A stretch of DNA of 64,000 bases from Streptomyces mirabilis (GTDB lineage: Bacteria; Actinomycetota; Actinomycetes; Streptomycetales; Streptomycetaceae), in the NCBI RefSeq assembly GCF_039503195.1, contig NZ_JBCJKP010000001.1:3720001-3784000 (forward strand), read 5' to 3'. The first letter of the stretch is position 1; the number at the start of each line of letters is the position of its first letter. The translations under genes were made by a program, and so were the position numbers. Under the pieces are notes generated by a model. It saw nothing but the letters and a program-made list of their open reading frames with translations, was not told where the DNA came from and made no database searches. This document shows positions 30,333-44,711 of the stretch, one piece after another.

Positions 30333-32623
30333 CTACTCCGTCCACTCCGCCTGCAGCACCAACAACGCCAGGTCGTCCTCCGGCGGCTTGCTGCCGAACT
30401 CGTGCACGAGCCGCCGGATCCGTTCCGCGACGAGCTCCGCGCTCAGCCCCGTACAGCCCGCGAGGGCCTCCGCGAGCCCTTCGTCGTCATCGAACTGGCG
30501 GGGCCCGCTGCGGCGCTCCGTCACCCCGTCGGTGACACACAGGACGGTGTCACCGGGGTACAGGTCGAAGGTCTCGGAGACGTAGGTCGCGTCCTCGAAG
30601 ACCCCGAGGAGGGTCTGCGGCTCGGCCACTTCGCGTACGTCGCCGTCCGGGCCGAGGATCAGCGGCAGCGGATGCCCGGCGGAGGCGAGGGTGCAGCGTA
30701 CGCCGCCCTCGAAGGGCACCAGCTCGCCGTACAGCATGGAGAGGAAACGGGTCTGCGGACCCTCGTCGGGGCCGAGACCCGGCCCGCCCGCCGCCACCAG
30801 CGCACGGGCCGCCGCGTCCGCCGCCTCCGTCGCGTCGTCGAGGAGGAGCTGGTTGAGGCGGTCGAGGACGTCCGCGACGTGGTAGCCCTCGCGGGCCAGC
30901 AGTCGCACCCAGGGCCGGGCGAGGCCGATCACGACGGCGGCCTCGGGGCCCTTGCCCTGGACGTCGCCGAGGACGAAGCACCAGCGTCCGTCGCCCGCGG
31001 GGAACAGGTCGTAGAAGTCACCGCTGGGTCCGCCCTTGTCGAGCGGCTCGTACACGAGGGCGCTGCGCACCCCGGGGATCTCGGCGACCGCGCCGGGCAG
31101 CAGGCCACGCTGGAGGACCCGGCTGATGGTCGCCTGGCGCGCGTACTGGCGGGCCGCGCCGATGGCGAGGGCGATCCGCCGGCTGAGGTCCTCGACGAGC
31201 CCGGTGATCTCGTCGGGGAAGGCGGTCAGTCCGGCCCGGCCGATGACGAGGGTGCCGAGCGGCCGGCCGCCGGCGATCAGCCGGTACGCGAGCGCCGCCC
31301 CGCTCACCCCGCCCACGCCACTCGCCTGCCCCTGCCCCTGCCCCTGCCCCTGCCCCGTACCTAACGCCTCCCCCGGCTCTAACGCCTCCCCCGGCCAGGG
31401 CACCGGCACCGCCCGGGACCGCACCGCGTCCGGCAACCGCGGCGGATCCTTCTCCAGGGCCCGCCGCAGCTCCTCGATCCGGTTCTCACTGCCGTGCCAG
31501 ACGCGGGCGAGCCGGGGTCCCAGGGCCAGCCCGAGCCCACCCGCCCGGTCGGTGGCCTCGTCCTCCAGCCATACGGCACACCAGTCGGCGAGCCGCGGCA
31601 CGAGGAGCTGCCCGGCGAGCGCTGCGACGAGGTCCTCGTCGAGCTGCCCGGCGAGCAGGTCGGAGGCCTCGGCGAGAAAGGAGAGAGCGCCGCGGTTGAG
31701 CCAGTCGCCGTCCTGTCGCGGCCGTTGCCGCGGTCCGGCAGCGAACGTCCCGCCGACCGGCCCCGCCTCTCCGACCGGTCCCGTCTCTCCGGCCACTCCC
31801 GTCCCGCCCGGCAGTCCGATTCCCCCCGGCAGTCCCATTCCGCCCGGCAGTCCGACTCCGTCGACCAACCCCGAACCGGCGGACAGTCCCATGGCGTCCG
31901 TCATTCCCGGCCCGACACCCGACCCCCCATCGGCACCGAACCCACCACCCACGCTCAGCCCGCGCTCAACGCCCAACCCGCCACCCACGCTCAGCCCGCG
32001 CTCAACGCCCAACCCACCTTCAACACTCAGCCCACCTTCAACACCCAACTCACCCTCGACACCCAACCCACCCTGAGCGCCCAGCCCCTCCTCGACACCC
32101 AGCCCCCCGTCCACGGGCAGCCGCGCCCACACGGTCTTGACCCCGGTCCGATACGTGATCCCCCACGCCTCCGACAGGGAGGCGACCAACCGCAGCCCCC
32201 GCCCGTACTCCGGTGTGCCGTAAGCCCGTTCGGCCGACTCCTCGCGTACCGCCCGCGAGGGATGGTGGTCGGAGACCTCGACGACCACCGCACCCACCGC
32301 ACCGCCGTCGGTGATCTCCAGCCGGCACAGCAGGTCGACGTCGGTGCCCGCGTGCACGACGGCGTTGGTGACGAGTTCGCTGACGACCAGGACGGCGTCC
32401 TCGGCGAGGCGCTCGCGGACGATCTCGGCGCCGGGCAGGGCCAGTTCCCCCAGTCGGCGAGCGTCTCGCGCACCATGCGGCGGGCGGCGCCGGGCGCGAG
32501 CGGGGTGCCCGGCAGCGCGGCGCGCGCCATGGCTTCCTGACCCACGCGGTAGTGCGCGGGCGTACCAGGGGCGAGCGCCATGGAGTCCGGTTGCGACTCC
32601 CGTTGCGTCGGAATGGCCCCCAC
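30333..32623 (-). CDS. HATPase-GAF-SpoIIE protein phosphatase (RsbU-like), frame disrupted as read
   Basis: Restoring one G in the run at 32447-32451 gives 763 residues from a GTG with gggag upstream. Before the break the frame reads MARAALPGTPLAPGAARRMV...TLADWG; after it ELALPGAEIVRERLAEDAV, the expected continuation. Domains: an anti-sigma-type HATPase (SELVTNAVVHAG, EYGRGLRLV) in about residues 30-170, a ~120-residue low-complexity linker of GLGVEGGL-like repeats, a GAF domain (about 290-520) interrupted by a GQ-repeat, and a C-terminal SpoIIE/PP2C phosphatase (PSGDFYDLF, VLGDVQGKGPEAA, DTVLCVTDGVTE). Such proteins dephosphorylate anti-anti-sigma factors in stress signalling. It is divergent from the hybrid kinase. 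Without correction the phosphatase part would start elsewhere or be lost. Confidence 0.85.
31327..31356 (-). repeat. 6-bp microsatellite (tgcccc, five copies) in the phosphatase gene
   Basis: Five perfect tandem tgcccc units, read on the minus strand as ggggca and translated as alternating Gly-Gln. The unit is a multiple of 3, so changes in copy number keep the frame. Confidence 0.9.
31945..32016 (-). repeat. 36-bp direct repeat, two copies, within a longer Gly/Leu/Val repeat region
   Basis: Units 31945-31980 and 31981-32016 are nearly identical (begin ccacccacgctcagcccg). They lie in a broader low-complexity stretch (about 31800-32110) encoding GLGVERGLSVGGG-type sequence between the HATPase and GAF domains. 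All units are in frame, so it is a coding minisatellite. Confidence 0.85.
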
Positions 32624-32726
32624 TGTGCGGCTCCCTGAGCAGTTCGGACGAATACGCCTCAGGCGACACGGACAGAGTGACAGACTGGCCACGCCCATAA
32701 GCACCGAGTTACCGAAGTGGGCCGCC

Positions 32727-36904
<4,178 letters not shown>

Positions 36905-36915
36905 GGACAGTCACC

Positions 36916-37500
36916 ATGAGCGCTGAGGAACCGACCTACGAGCGCGCCAGCATCCTCCTGGTCGACGACATGGAGGACAACCTGATCGCGCTGGAGGCCG
37001 TCCTGGGGTCCCTCAACGAGCCGCTCGTACGTGCGCGTTCGGGCGAGGAGGCGATGAAGGCGCTGCTCAGGCAACGCTTCGCCGTCGTCCTCCTCGACAT
37101 CCGCATGCCCGGCATGGACGGCTTCGAGACAGCCGCCAACATCAAACGGCTCGACCAGACCAAGGACGTCCCGATCATCTTCCTGACCGGCACCGACGCC
37201 GACGCCGGCTACGCCTTCCGCGGCTACGCCACCGGCGCCGCCGACTACCTGACCAAGCCTTTCGACCCCTGGGTCCTGCGCGCCAAGGTCACGGTCTTCC
37301 TGGACCTCCACCGCAAGAACCAGCAGCTGGAACGCCTACTGACCCAGGAACACACCCACGCGGCCCAGATCAGCACACGGCTGGCGGCTCTGGAGAAGCA
37401 GTTGGCGACAGAGGATCCTCCGAATGTGCCGGACCTCCGCAGGCAGGTCGCAGAGCTACAGCACCTGATAGCCAGGGCGGCCGGCACCCGCGCCCCGTAG
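36916..37500 (+). CDS. Response regulator, receiver domain plus coiled coil
   Basis: 194 residues from the ATG with gaggac upstream; the ATG at 36901 overlaps the kinase stop (ATGA) and is an alternative. The receiver domain runs SILLVDDMEDNLIALEAVL, LLDIRMPGMDGFE (phospho-Asp), FLTGTDAD and ADYLTKPFDPWVLRAKV (Lys switch). A C-terminal helical segment with heptad character (LHRKNQQLERLLTQEHTHAAQISTR...) replaces a DNA-binding domain. It is probably the phosphorelay partner of the kinase just upstream, signalling by protein contact rather than by DNA binding. Confidence 0.92.
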   Translation: MSAEEPTYERASILLVDDMEDNLIALEAVLGSLNEPLVRARSGEEAMKALLRQRFAVVLLDIRMPGMDGFETAANIKRLDQTKDVPIIFLTGTDADAGYAFRGYATGAADYLTKPFDPWVLRAKVTVFLDLHRKNQQLERLLTQEHTHAAQISTRLAALEKQLATEDPPNVPDLRRQVAELQHLIARAAGTRAP

Positions 37501-37592
37501 GGGCGCGGGGCCCTGACATATGCGGCTCCGCCGCGTGGGCGCGATCAGCCACAACGAACCCGCAGCCGAACACCCGCCCGACCGCCGGAGGC

Positions 37593-39467
37593 TCACGCTT
37601 CCCTGGAACCGGCGTACATCTCCTCGATCAGCCCCTTGTACTCCCGCTCCACCACCGGCCGCTTCAACTTCAGACTCGGCGTGATCTCCCCGTGCTCCAC
37701 GTCAAGATCCCGCGGCAGCAACCGGAACTTCTTGATGGTCTGCCACCGCTGGAGCCCCTCGTTGAGTTCCTTGACGTACCCCTCGACGAGGGCGACCGTG
37801 GCAGGAGCCGCGACGACCTCGGCGTACGACTTGCCCTCCAGCCCGTTCTCCTTCGCCCACTCCAGGATGGACGGTTCGTCCAGGGCGATGAGGGCGGTGC
37901 AGAAGTTCCGGTCGGCGCCGTGCACCAGGATGTTGGAGACGTACGGACAGACGGCCTTGAACTGGCCCTCGACCTCGGCGGGCGCGATGTACTTGCCGCC
38001 CGAGGTCTTGATGAGGTCCTTCTTGCGGTCGGTGATCCGGAGGTACCCGTCGGGCGACAGCTCGCCGATGTCGCCGGTGTGGAACCAGCCGTCGGACTCG
38101 AGGACCTCGGCGGTCTTCTCGGGCAGCCCGTGGTAGCCCTCCATGATGCCGGGGCTGCGCAGCAGGATCTCGCCGTCGTCCGCGATGCGCACCTCCGTGC
38201 CGGGAAGCGGCTTGCCTACCGTGCCGGTGCGGTACGCCTCGCCGGGGTTCACGAAGGAGGCGGCGGAGGACTCCGTGAGGCCGTACCCCTCGAGGATGTG
38301 GATGCCGGCGCCCGCGAAGAAGTAGCCGATCTCGGGGGCGAGCGCGGCGGAGCCGGAGACGCAGGCGCGCAGCCGGCCGCCGAAGGCCTCGCGGATCTTG
38401 GCGAAGACGAGCGCGTCCGCGACCTTGTGCTTGGCGCCCAGCCCGAAGGGCACGGCGGCGGTGCCGGTGCGGCGGAAGTTGTCCTGGCTGGCCTTCGCGT
38501 ACTCGCGGGAGACCTCGGCGGCCCACTGGAAGATCTTGTACTTGGCGCCGCCGCCGGCCCGTGCCTTGGCCGCGACCCCGTTGTAGACCTTCTCGAAGAT
38601 GCGCGGGACGGCCGCCATGTACGTCGGCTGCACGATCGGCAGATTCTCGATGATCTTGTCGACGCGGCCGTCGACGGCGGTGACGTGCCCGACCTCGATC
38701 TGGCCGGAGGTGAGCACCTTGCCGAAGACGTGGGCGAGCGGCAGCCACAGGTACTGCACGTCGTCGGGGCCGAGCAGCCCGGTCGAGGCGATGGCCTTCG
38801 CCATGTACGACCAGTTGTCGTGCGGGAGGCGCACGCCCTTGGGACGGCCGGTGGTACCGGAGGTGTAGATGAGGGTGGCGAGCTGGTCGGCGGTGATCAC
38901 GCCGACGCGCTCCTTGATCAGCTCGGGGTTCTTCTCCAGGTACGCGGCACCGCGCGTCTCCAGTTCGGCGAGGGTGAGCACCCCGTCGCCGGTCTCGACG
39001 CCCGCCGCGTCGATGACGACGATGTGGCCGAGTTCGGGCAGCTCGGCGCGCTTCTCCCGGGCCTTGGCGAGCTGGGCCGCGTTCTCCGCGATCAGGACCT
39101 TGCTGTCGGAGTCGGAGAGGATGAACGCCGACTCCTCGGCGTTCGTCTGCGGGTAGATCGTCGTCGTGGCCGCGCCCGCGCACAGGATGCCGAGGTCGGC
39201 GAGGATCCACTCGACCCGGGTGGAGGAGGCGAGCGCGACGCGCTGCTCCGGCCGTACGCCCAGTTCGATCAGTCCGGCCGCGATGGCGTAGACCCGCTCG
39301 GCGGCCTGCGCCCAGCTCAGCGACTTCCACTCGTCCGGGCCCTCACCTGAGGCAGGGGGGACCGGGTAGCGGTAGGCCTCGGCGTTGGGCGTGGCTGCCA
39401 CGCGCTCCAGGAAGAGGGCCGCCACGGACGGCGGACGGTTCTCGATCAGGGTCTGTGTGTCGCTCAC
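37593..39467 (-). CDS. Long-chain fatty acid-CoA ligase (AMP-binding)
   Basis: 624 residues. The AMP-binding signature is LIYTSGTTGRPKGVRLPHDNW; the later ANL motifs are GYGLTESSAASFVNPG, ILLRSPGIMEGYHG, and the hinge/adenylate motif DGWFHTGDIGELSPDGYLRITDRKKDLIKTSGGKYI. The YGLTE and catalytic-lysine regions fit FadD15-type bacterial acyl-CoA synthetases. It activates long fatty acids for degradation or lipid synthesis. A palindrome about 90 bases upstream may be an operator. Confidence 0.93.
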   Translation of the reverse strand: MSDTQTLIENRPPSVAALFLERVAATPNAEAYRYPVPPASGEGPDEWKSLSWAQAAERVYAIAAGLIELGVRPEQRVALASSTRVEWILADLGILCAGAATTTIYPQTNAEESAFILSDSDSKVLIAENAAQLAKAREKRAELPELGHIVVIDAAGVETGDGVLTLAELETRGAAYLEKNPELIKERVGVITADQLATLIYTSGTTGRPKGVRLPHDNWSYMAKAIASTGLLGPDDVQYLWLPLAHVFGKVLTSGQIEVGHVTAVDGRVDKIIENLPIVQPTYMAAVPRIFEKVYNGVAAKARAGGGAKYKIFQWAAEVSREYAKASQDNFRRTGTAAVPFGLGAKHKVADALVFAKIREAFGGRLRACVSGSAALAPEIGYFFAGAGIHILEGYGLTESSAASFVNPGEAYRTGTVGKPLPGTEVRIADDGEILLRSPGIMEGYHGLPEKTAEVLESDGWFHTGDIGELSPDGYLRITDRKKDLIKTSGGKYIAPAEVEGQFKAVCPYVSNILVHGADRNFCTALIALDEPSILEWAKENGLEGKSYAEVVAAPATVALVEGYVKELNEGLQRWQTIKKFRLLPRDLDVEHGEITPSLKLKRPVVEREYKGLIEEMYAGSREA

Positions 39468-39555
39468 GACATCCTCCGGGGCCCGCGACAGTGCGTGCGT
39501 CTGGCTCGACCGACTGCTGACTGTTGCTGTGCGGCTGGCTGGTTCGGCTGTTGTT

Positions 39556-39569
39556 TAACTCGCGAGTAA
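39556..39569. promoter_or_regulatory. Candidate TetR-type operator upstream of the acyl-CoA ligase
   Basis: Perfect 10-bp palindrome ACTCGCGAGT (39558-39567) inside TTAACTCGCGAGTAA, in the AT-richer promoter region. The form A-C-T-N-N-N-N-A-G-T is typical of TetR-family sites, and fatty-acid genes in actinobacteria are often under such regulators. The regulator is not in the window. Confidence 0.4.
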
Positions 39570-39728
39570 CCATCGAGCAGAGATCAGAGTAAGGCGCGTC
39601 CGGCCAGTGCGTAAGGGGCGGCGGCCTGTCACTTCCTACAGAGAGCGACCCTACGCACGCGTACGGGCTCGCCGCGCCGAGGCGCGACGAGCCCGCATTG
39701 TGCCCGAGTTTCCGGGGGTAACAGGTGG

Positions 39729-41597
<1,869 letters not shown>

Positions 41598-41686
41598 GCA
41601 GGGTCCTGTCTCTTGAGGCGCCTGTCGCCTCGGGTCGGATCGATACGTAGGCTCCATGGTCCCACGGGTGGGGAGCTGCGACCGGT

Positions 41687-41716
41687 TTGGGCCGGTCGTG
41701 CGGCTACTGGTAGCCT
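41687..41716 (+). promoter_or_regulatory. Probable rpsT promoter
   Basis: TTGGGC (41687-41692) and TAGCCT (41711-41716) separated by 18 bases, in the divergent lepA-rpsT region. This fits a vegetative sigma factor consensus (TTGxxx / TAxxxT). The transcript start would then lie near 41724, leaving a ~100-base leader before rpsT. Confidence 0.45.
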
Positions 41717-41821
41717 GGGTGGCTGTGTCTCGTGCCCTCTCTGCAGGAGGCACACCCCAAGGAAATCAAACGGCGAGTGAGACGTGCTGTCTCGCGCGCC
41801 TGAACCTGTAAAGGCTCATTC

Positions 41822-42088
41822 GTGGCGAACATCAAGTCCCAGATCAAGCGGATCAAGACCAACGAGAAGGCTCGACTGCGCAACAAGTCGGTCAAGTCCT
41901 CCCTGAAGACCGCGATCCGCAAGGCCCGCGAGGCTGCTGCCGCGGGTGACGTCGAGAAGGCCACCGAGTACACGCGCGCTGCGTCGCGCCAGCTCGACAA
42001 GGCCGTCTCGAAGGGCGTCATCCACAAGAACCAGGCCGCCAACAAGAAGTCGGCGCTTGCTTCGAAGGTCGCTTCCCTCAAGGGCTGA
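41822..42088 (+). CDS. rpsT: 30S ribosomal protein S20
   Basis: 88 residues from a [33 protein letters not shown], the standard S20 N-terminus, highly basic and helical, ending [13 protein letters not shown]20 binds 16S rRNA early in 30S assembly. The ~100-base leader after the promoter may mediate autoregulation, known for E. coli S20, but no site is evident here. It is followed by a strong terminator and repeat DNA. Confidence 0.97.
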   Translation: MANIKSQIKRIKTNEKARLRNKSVKSSLKTAIRKAREAAAAGDVEKATEYTRAASRQLDKAVSKGVIHKNQAANKKSALASKVASLKG

Positions 42089-42233
42089 GTCGGCTGAGCC
42101 CTATCGGGCTCAACCCCTGACTTGACCGCCGGAAAGGACCCAGCGGGCCCTCTCTTCCGCTCCTGACCGGCACCCCCGGACCCACGCGCGGCCTGCGTTC
42201 GCCACGCGGGCGTGGATCCACCATCGTGATCCG

Positions 42234-42277
42234 AAGGCCCCGTTCCCCTCCTTCCCCAGGAGACGGACGGGGCCTTT
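42234..42277 (+). terminator. rpsT terminator
   Basis: Perfect 10-bp stem AAGGCCCCGT / ACGGGGCCTT around a 23-base loop, followed by TTT. It lies about 145 bases after the rpsT stop. Confidence 0.75.
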
Positions 42278-42329
42278 GGCATAGGTCCCACCAGGGGCAG
42301 ACAGGCAATCCGGGCGAAGCCCTGCCCGA

Positions 42330-42486
42330 GGGACGCGGGGAACTGCGCGAGCAACCCCCACCCACCCGCAGCCGACGAACCCCACCCGGGGTCCAGAGCG
42401 AAGCCCTCAGGTACGGGGTGATGGGGGTCCCCCTGCTCGAGCGAAGCCGAGAGCTTGGGGGAGGGTAGGGGCGGCGGGGGCGAAGA
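42330..42486. repeat. Intergenic repeat cluster between rpsT and holA
   Basis: The gap between rpsT and holA is 422 bases; beyond the rpsT terminator it is mostly repeats. It carries one ggggaactgcgcg module (42330-42375), the palindrome ccccctgctcgagcgaagcc (42429-42448) continuing gagagcttggggg, a very common Streptomyces dispersed hairpin, and the 24-base end gggtaggggcggcggggg... (42463-42486), identical to the inner part of the terminal inverted repeat at 6930-6963. No ORF is supported. Confidence 0.8.
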
Positions 42487-42510
42487 CCCCAGGCTCAGCC
42501 CAGCCGGACG

Positions 42511-43497
42511 CTAACCCCGCCGAGACCGAGCCGCCCGAGCAATCGCCACGACCGCCTTCTCCAGCGCGTACTCGGGATCATCTCCCCCGCCCTTGACCCC
42601 GGCATCGGCATCGGCGACCGCCCGCAGGGCAACCGCCACCCCGTCCGGCGTCCACCCCCGCATCTGCTGCCGCACCCGATCGATCTTCCACGGCGGCATC
42701 CCCAGCTCACGGGCAAGATCGGCCGGCCGGCCGCCCCGCGCGGAGGACAGCTTCCCGATCGCCCGCACCCCCTGAGCCAACGCACTGGTGATCAAGACGG
42801 GCGCGACCCCGGTCGACAAAGACCACCGCAACGCCTCCAACGCCTCCGCGGCCCGCCCCTCCACGGCCCGGTCGGCCACGGTGAAGCTCGACGCCTCGGC
42901 CCGCCCTGTGTAGTACCGCCCGACAATGGCCTCGTCGATCGTCCCCTCGACATCCGCGGTCAGCTGCGACACCGCGGACGCCAGCTCCCGCAGATCACTC
43001 CCGATCGAATCGACCAGCGCCTGGCACGCCTCGGGCGTGGCCGATCTCCCGAGCGCCCGGAACTCGCTCCGCACGAACGCCAGCCGGTCCGCGGGCTTCG
43101 TCATCTTGGGGCACGCCACCTCCCGCGCCCCCACCTTGCGCGCGGCGTCGAGGAGCCCCTTGCCCTTGGCCCCACCGGCGTGCAGCAGCACGAGGGTGAT
43201 CTCCTCGGCCGGCGCGTCCAGGTACGCCTTCACGTCCTTGACCGTGTCGGCCGACAGATCCTGCGCATTGCGCACGACCACGACCTTGCGCTCGGAGAAG
43301 AGCGAGGGACTCGTCAGCTCGGCCAGCGTGCCGGGCTGCAGCTGGTCCGGAGTGAGGTCCCGTACGTCCGTGTCGGCGTCGGCGGCCCTGGCGGCGGCCA
43401 CCACCTCCTGCACCGCACGGTCGAGCAGGAGGTCCTCCTGGCCCACGGCAAGTGTGACGGGGGCGAGAGGGTCGTCTTGAGCGGTCTTCTTGGCCAT
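42511..43497 (-). CDS. holA: DNA polymerase III subunit delta
   Basis: 328 residues from MAKKTAQDDPLAPVTLAVGQEDLLLDRAV. The HolA pattern is visible: VRDLTPDQLQPGTLAELTSPSLFSERKVVVVRNAQDL, LVLLHAGGAKGKGLLDAARK, and the C-terminal collar segment GMPPWKIDRVRQQMRGW. Delta is the clamp-loader wrench that opens the beta clamp. It is transcribed on its own strand after the comEC/NAT group, with a small gene between. Confidence 0.93.
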   Translation of the reverse strand: MAKKTAQDDPLAPVTLAVGQEDLLLDRAVQEVVAAARAADADTDVRDLTPDQLQPGTLAELTSPSLFSERKVVVVRNAQDLSADTVKDVKAYLDAPAEEITLVLLHAGGAKGKGLLDAARKVGAREVACPKMTKPADRLAFVRSEFRALGRSATPEACQALVDSIGSDLRELASAVSQLTADVEGTIDEAIVGRYYTGRAEASSFTVADRAVEGRAAEALEALRWSLSTGVAPVLITSALAQGVRAIGKLSSARGGRPADLARELGMPPWKIDRVRQQMRGWTPDGVAVALRAVADADAGVKGGGDDPEYALEKAVVAIARAARSRRG

Positions 43498-43570
43498 CAC
43501 CGAAAGCATCCCACGCGCCACTGACAACGCGCCCCGCACGGGAACCCGCACGCGCAGCCCCGGCGGAGCC

Positions 43571-43816
43571 CTACGGCTCCTCGCGCCAGCCGTCCCACTC
43601 CCCCGCGAACTCGTCCAGCTCCTTCGCATCGAGCCGCTCCCCGGGATCCGTCAGGACCAGTAGCCACTGCGCGTCCTCGGCATCGTCCTCACCGGCCAGC
43701 GCGTCCCTGACGAGCTGCGGCTCCTCGTCGAGCCCGAACCGGTCACCGATCACCTCCGCCGCCTCTTCCGCGGCATCGCGGTCGGGCAGCACCAGCACAT
43801 GTCTCACATCGCTCAC
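43571..43816 (-). CDS. Small acidic protein of unknown function
   Basis: 81 residues from the GTG of VSDVRHVLVLPDRDAAEEAAEV; a GTG at 43843 in the same frame would add nine residues, and neither start has a clear ribosome site. The sequence is very acidic (EDDAEDAQWLLVLTDPGERLDAKELDEFAGEWDGW), with a beta-alpha-beta look at the N-terminus. No domain is recognised. It lies between holA and the arylamine N-acetyltransferase, on the same strand as both. Confidence 0.6.
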   Translation of the reverse strand: MSDVRHVLVLPDRDAAEEAAEVIGDRFGLDEEPQLVRDALAGEDDAEDAQWLLVLTDPGERLDAKELDEFAGEWDGWREEP

Positions 43817-43879
43817 GAGAACATTTTCCGCCAGGCCGGACACGACCGACGCCGGGGTCGTCGCTTCTGAACGCTGGAA

Positions 43880-44707
43880 TCAGACCTGCCGCACTTCCGG
43901 CACCCGGTCCAGCTCGATCCCGAAGCGCTCCCGGTAGAGCGCCAGCACCTCCTCGTCCGTTGCCAGTTCCGACACCTCCTTCGTCCCGTCCGGCGCCGTC
44001 GCCGTCAGGTTCCGACCGCTGAGCGTGATCCGCCCTCCGTCCTCCGTCACCCGCGAACAGACCAGCGACCGCGTGAAATGCGACTTCGGCGAAGTGCTGT
44101 GCCACCAGGCCCCGGCGGCGAAGTCCCCCAGCACCCGCGGTCGCACCTCCAGGCGGTACTGCGGGTTGCCGTCCCGGATGACGTCCAGGTCCTCGGCCTC
44201 CCGCCGTCCGCCGACGCCCCGCACTCCCGCCGCGTCCGGTCCCGCCTCGAGCACCCTGAACGTGCCGCCCGGGTCCACCTGTTCGGTCCGCGCCCCGAAG
44301 GCCAGCGGATAGTGACTGTGCGCCCCGAACCCGACGTCCGCCAGCCAGTCGCCCCCGTCCACCGTCCGCACCCGCAGCGCGAGATGGTCGTACGGGATAC
44401 CGAGCCGCCCCTCCTCCCCGTACGCCCGCCCCGCGAGCAGCGTGACGTCGAAGCCCAGCGCCCCGAGCAACGCCCCGAACGCCCCGTTCAGTTCGTAGCA
44501 GAAGCCACCCCTGCGCCCGCCCACCACCTTGTCCAGCAGTCGCTTCTCCTCCAGCACGATCTCCTCACCCAGATGGATCGACAGGTTCTCGAACGGCACC
44601 GCCTTCAGATGACGCAGGTGCAGGTCGCGCAGCACACCTGAAGTGGGCCACGCGGGGTGATGGGCGCCGATCCGGCGGAGGTAGGCATCGGCCTGTGCGG
44701 AATTCAT
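43880..44707 (-). CDS. Arylamine N-acetyltransferase
   Basis: 275 residues with the NAT catalytic triad: Cys in GRRGGFCYELNGAF, His in PYDHLALRV and Asp in WLADVGFGAHS. NATs transfer acetyl from acetyl-CoA to arylamines, and some actinobacterial members serve in secondary metabolism. It ends close to the small acidic gene and starts 4 bases before the comEC stop, so it is probably in the comEA-comEC transcript. Confidence 0.93.
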   Translation of the reverse strand: MNSAQADAYLRRIGAHHPAWPTSGVLRDLHLRHLKAVPFENLSIHLGEEIVLEEKRLLDKVVGGRRGGFCYELNGAFGALLGALGFDVTLLAGRAYGEEGRLGIPYDHLALRVRTVDGGDWLADVGFGAHSHYPLAFGARTEQVDPGGTFRVLEAGPDAAGVRGVGGRREAEDLDVIRDGNPQYRLEVRPRVLGDFAAGAWWHSTSPKSHFTRSLVCSRVTEDGGRITLSGRNLTATAPDGTKEVSELATDEEVLALYRERFGIELDRVPEVRQV

Positions 44708-44711
44708 GCCC

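Noticed and set aside
31800..32110. Regularly spaced repeats suggesting a CRISPR array
   Set aside because: Units are in-frame coding repeats of unequal length, without constant repeats separated by unique spacers and without cas genes.
41760..41821. Leader of rpsT as a riboswitch or S20 autoregulatory RNA
   Set aside because: Only a short gagac/gtctc pairing is visible; no recognised structure.
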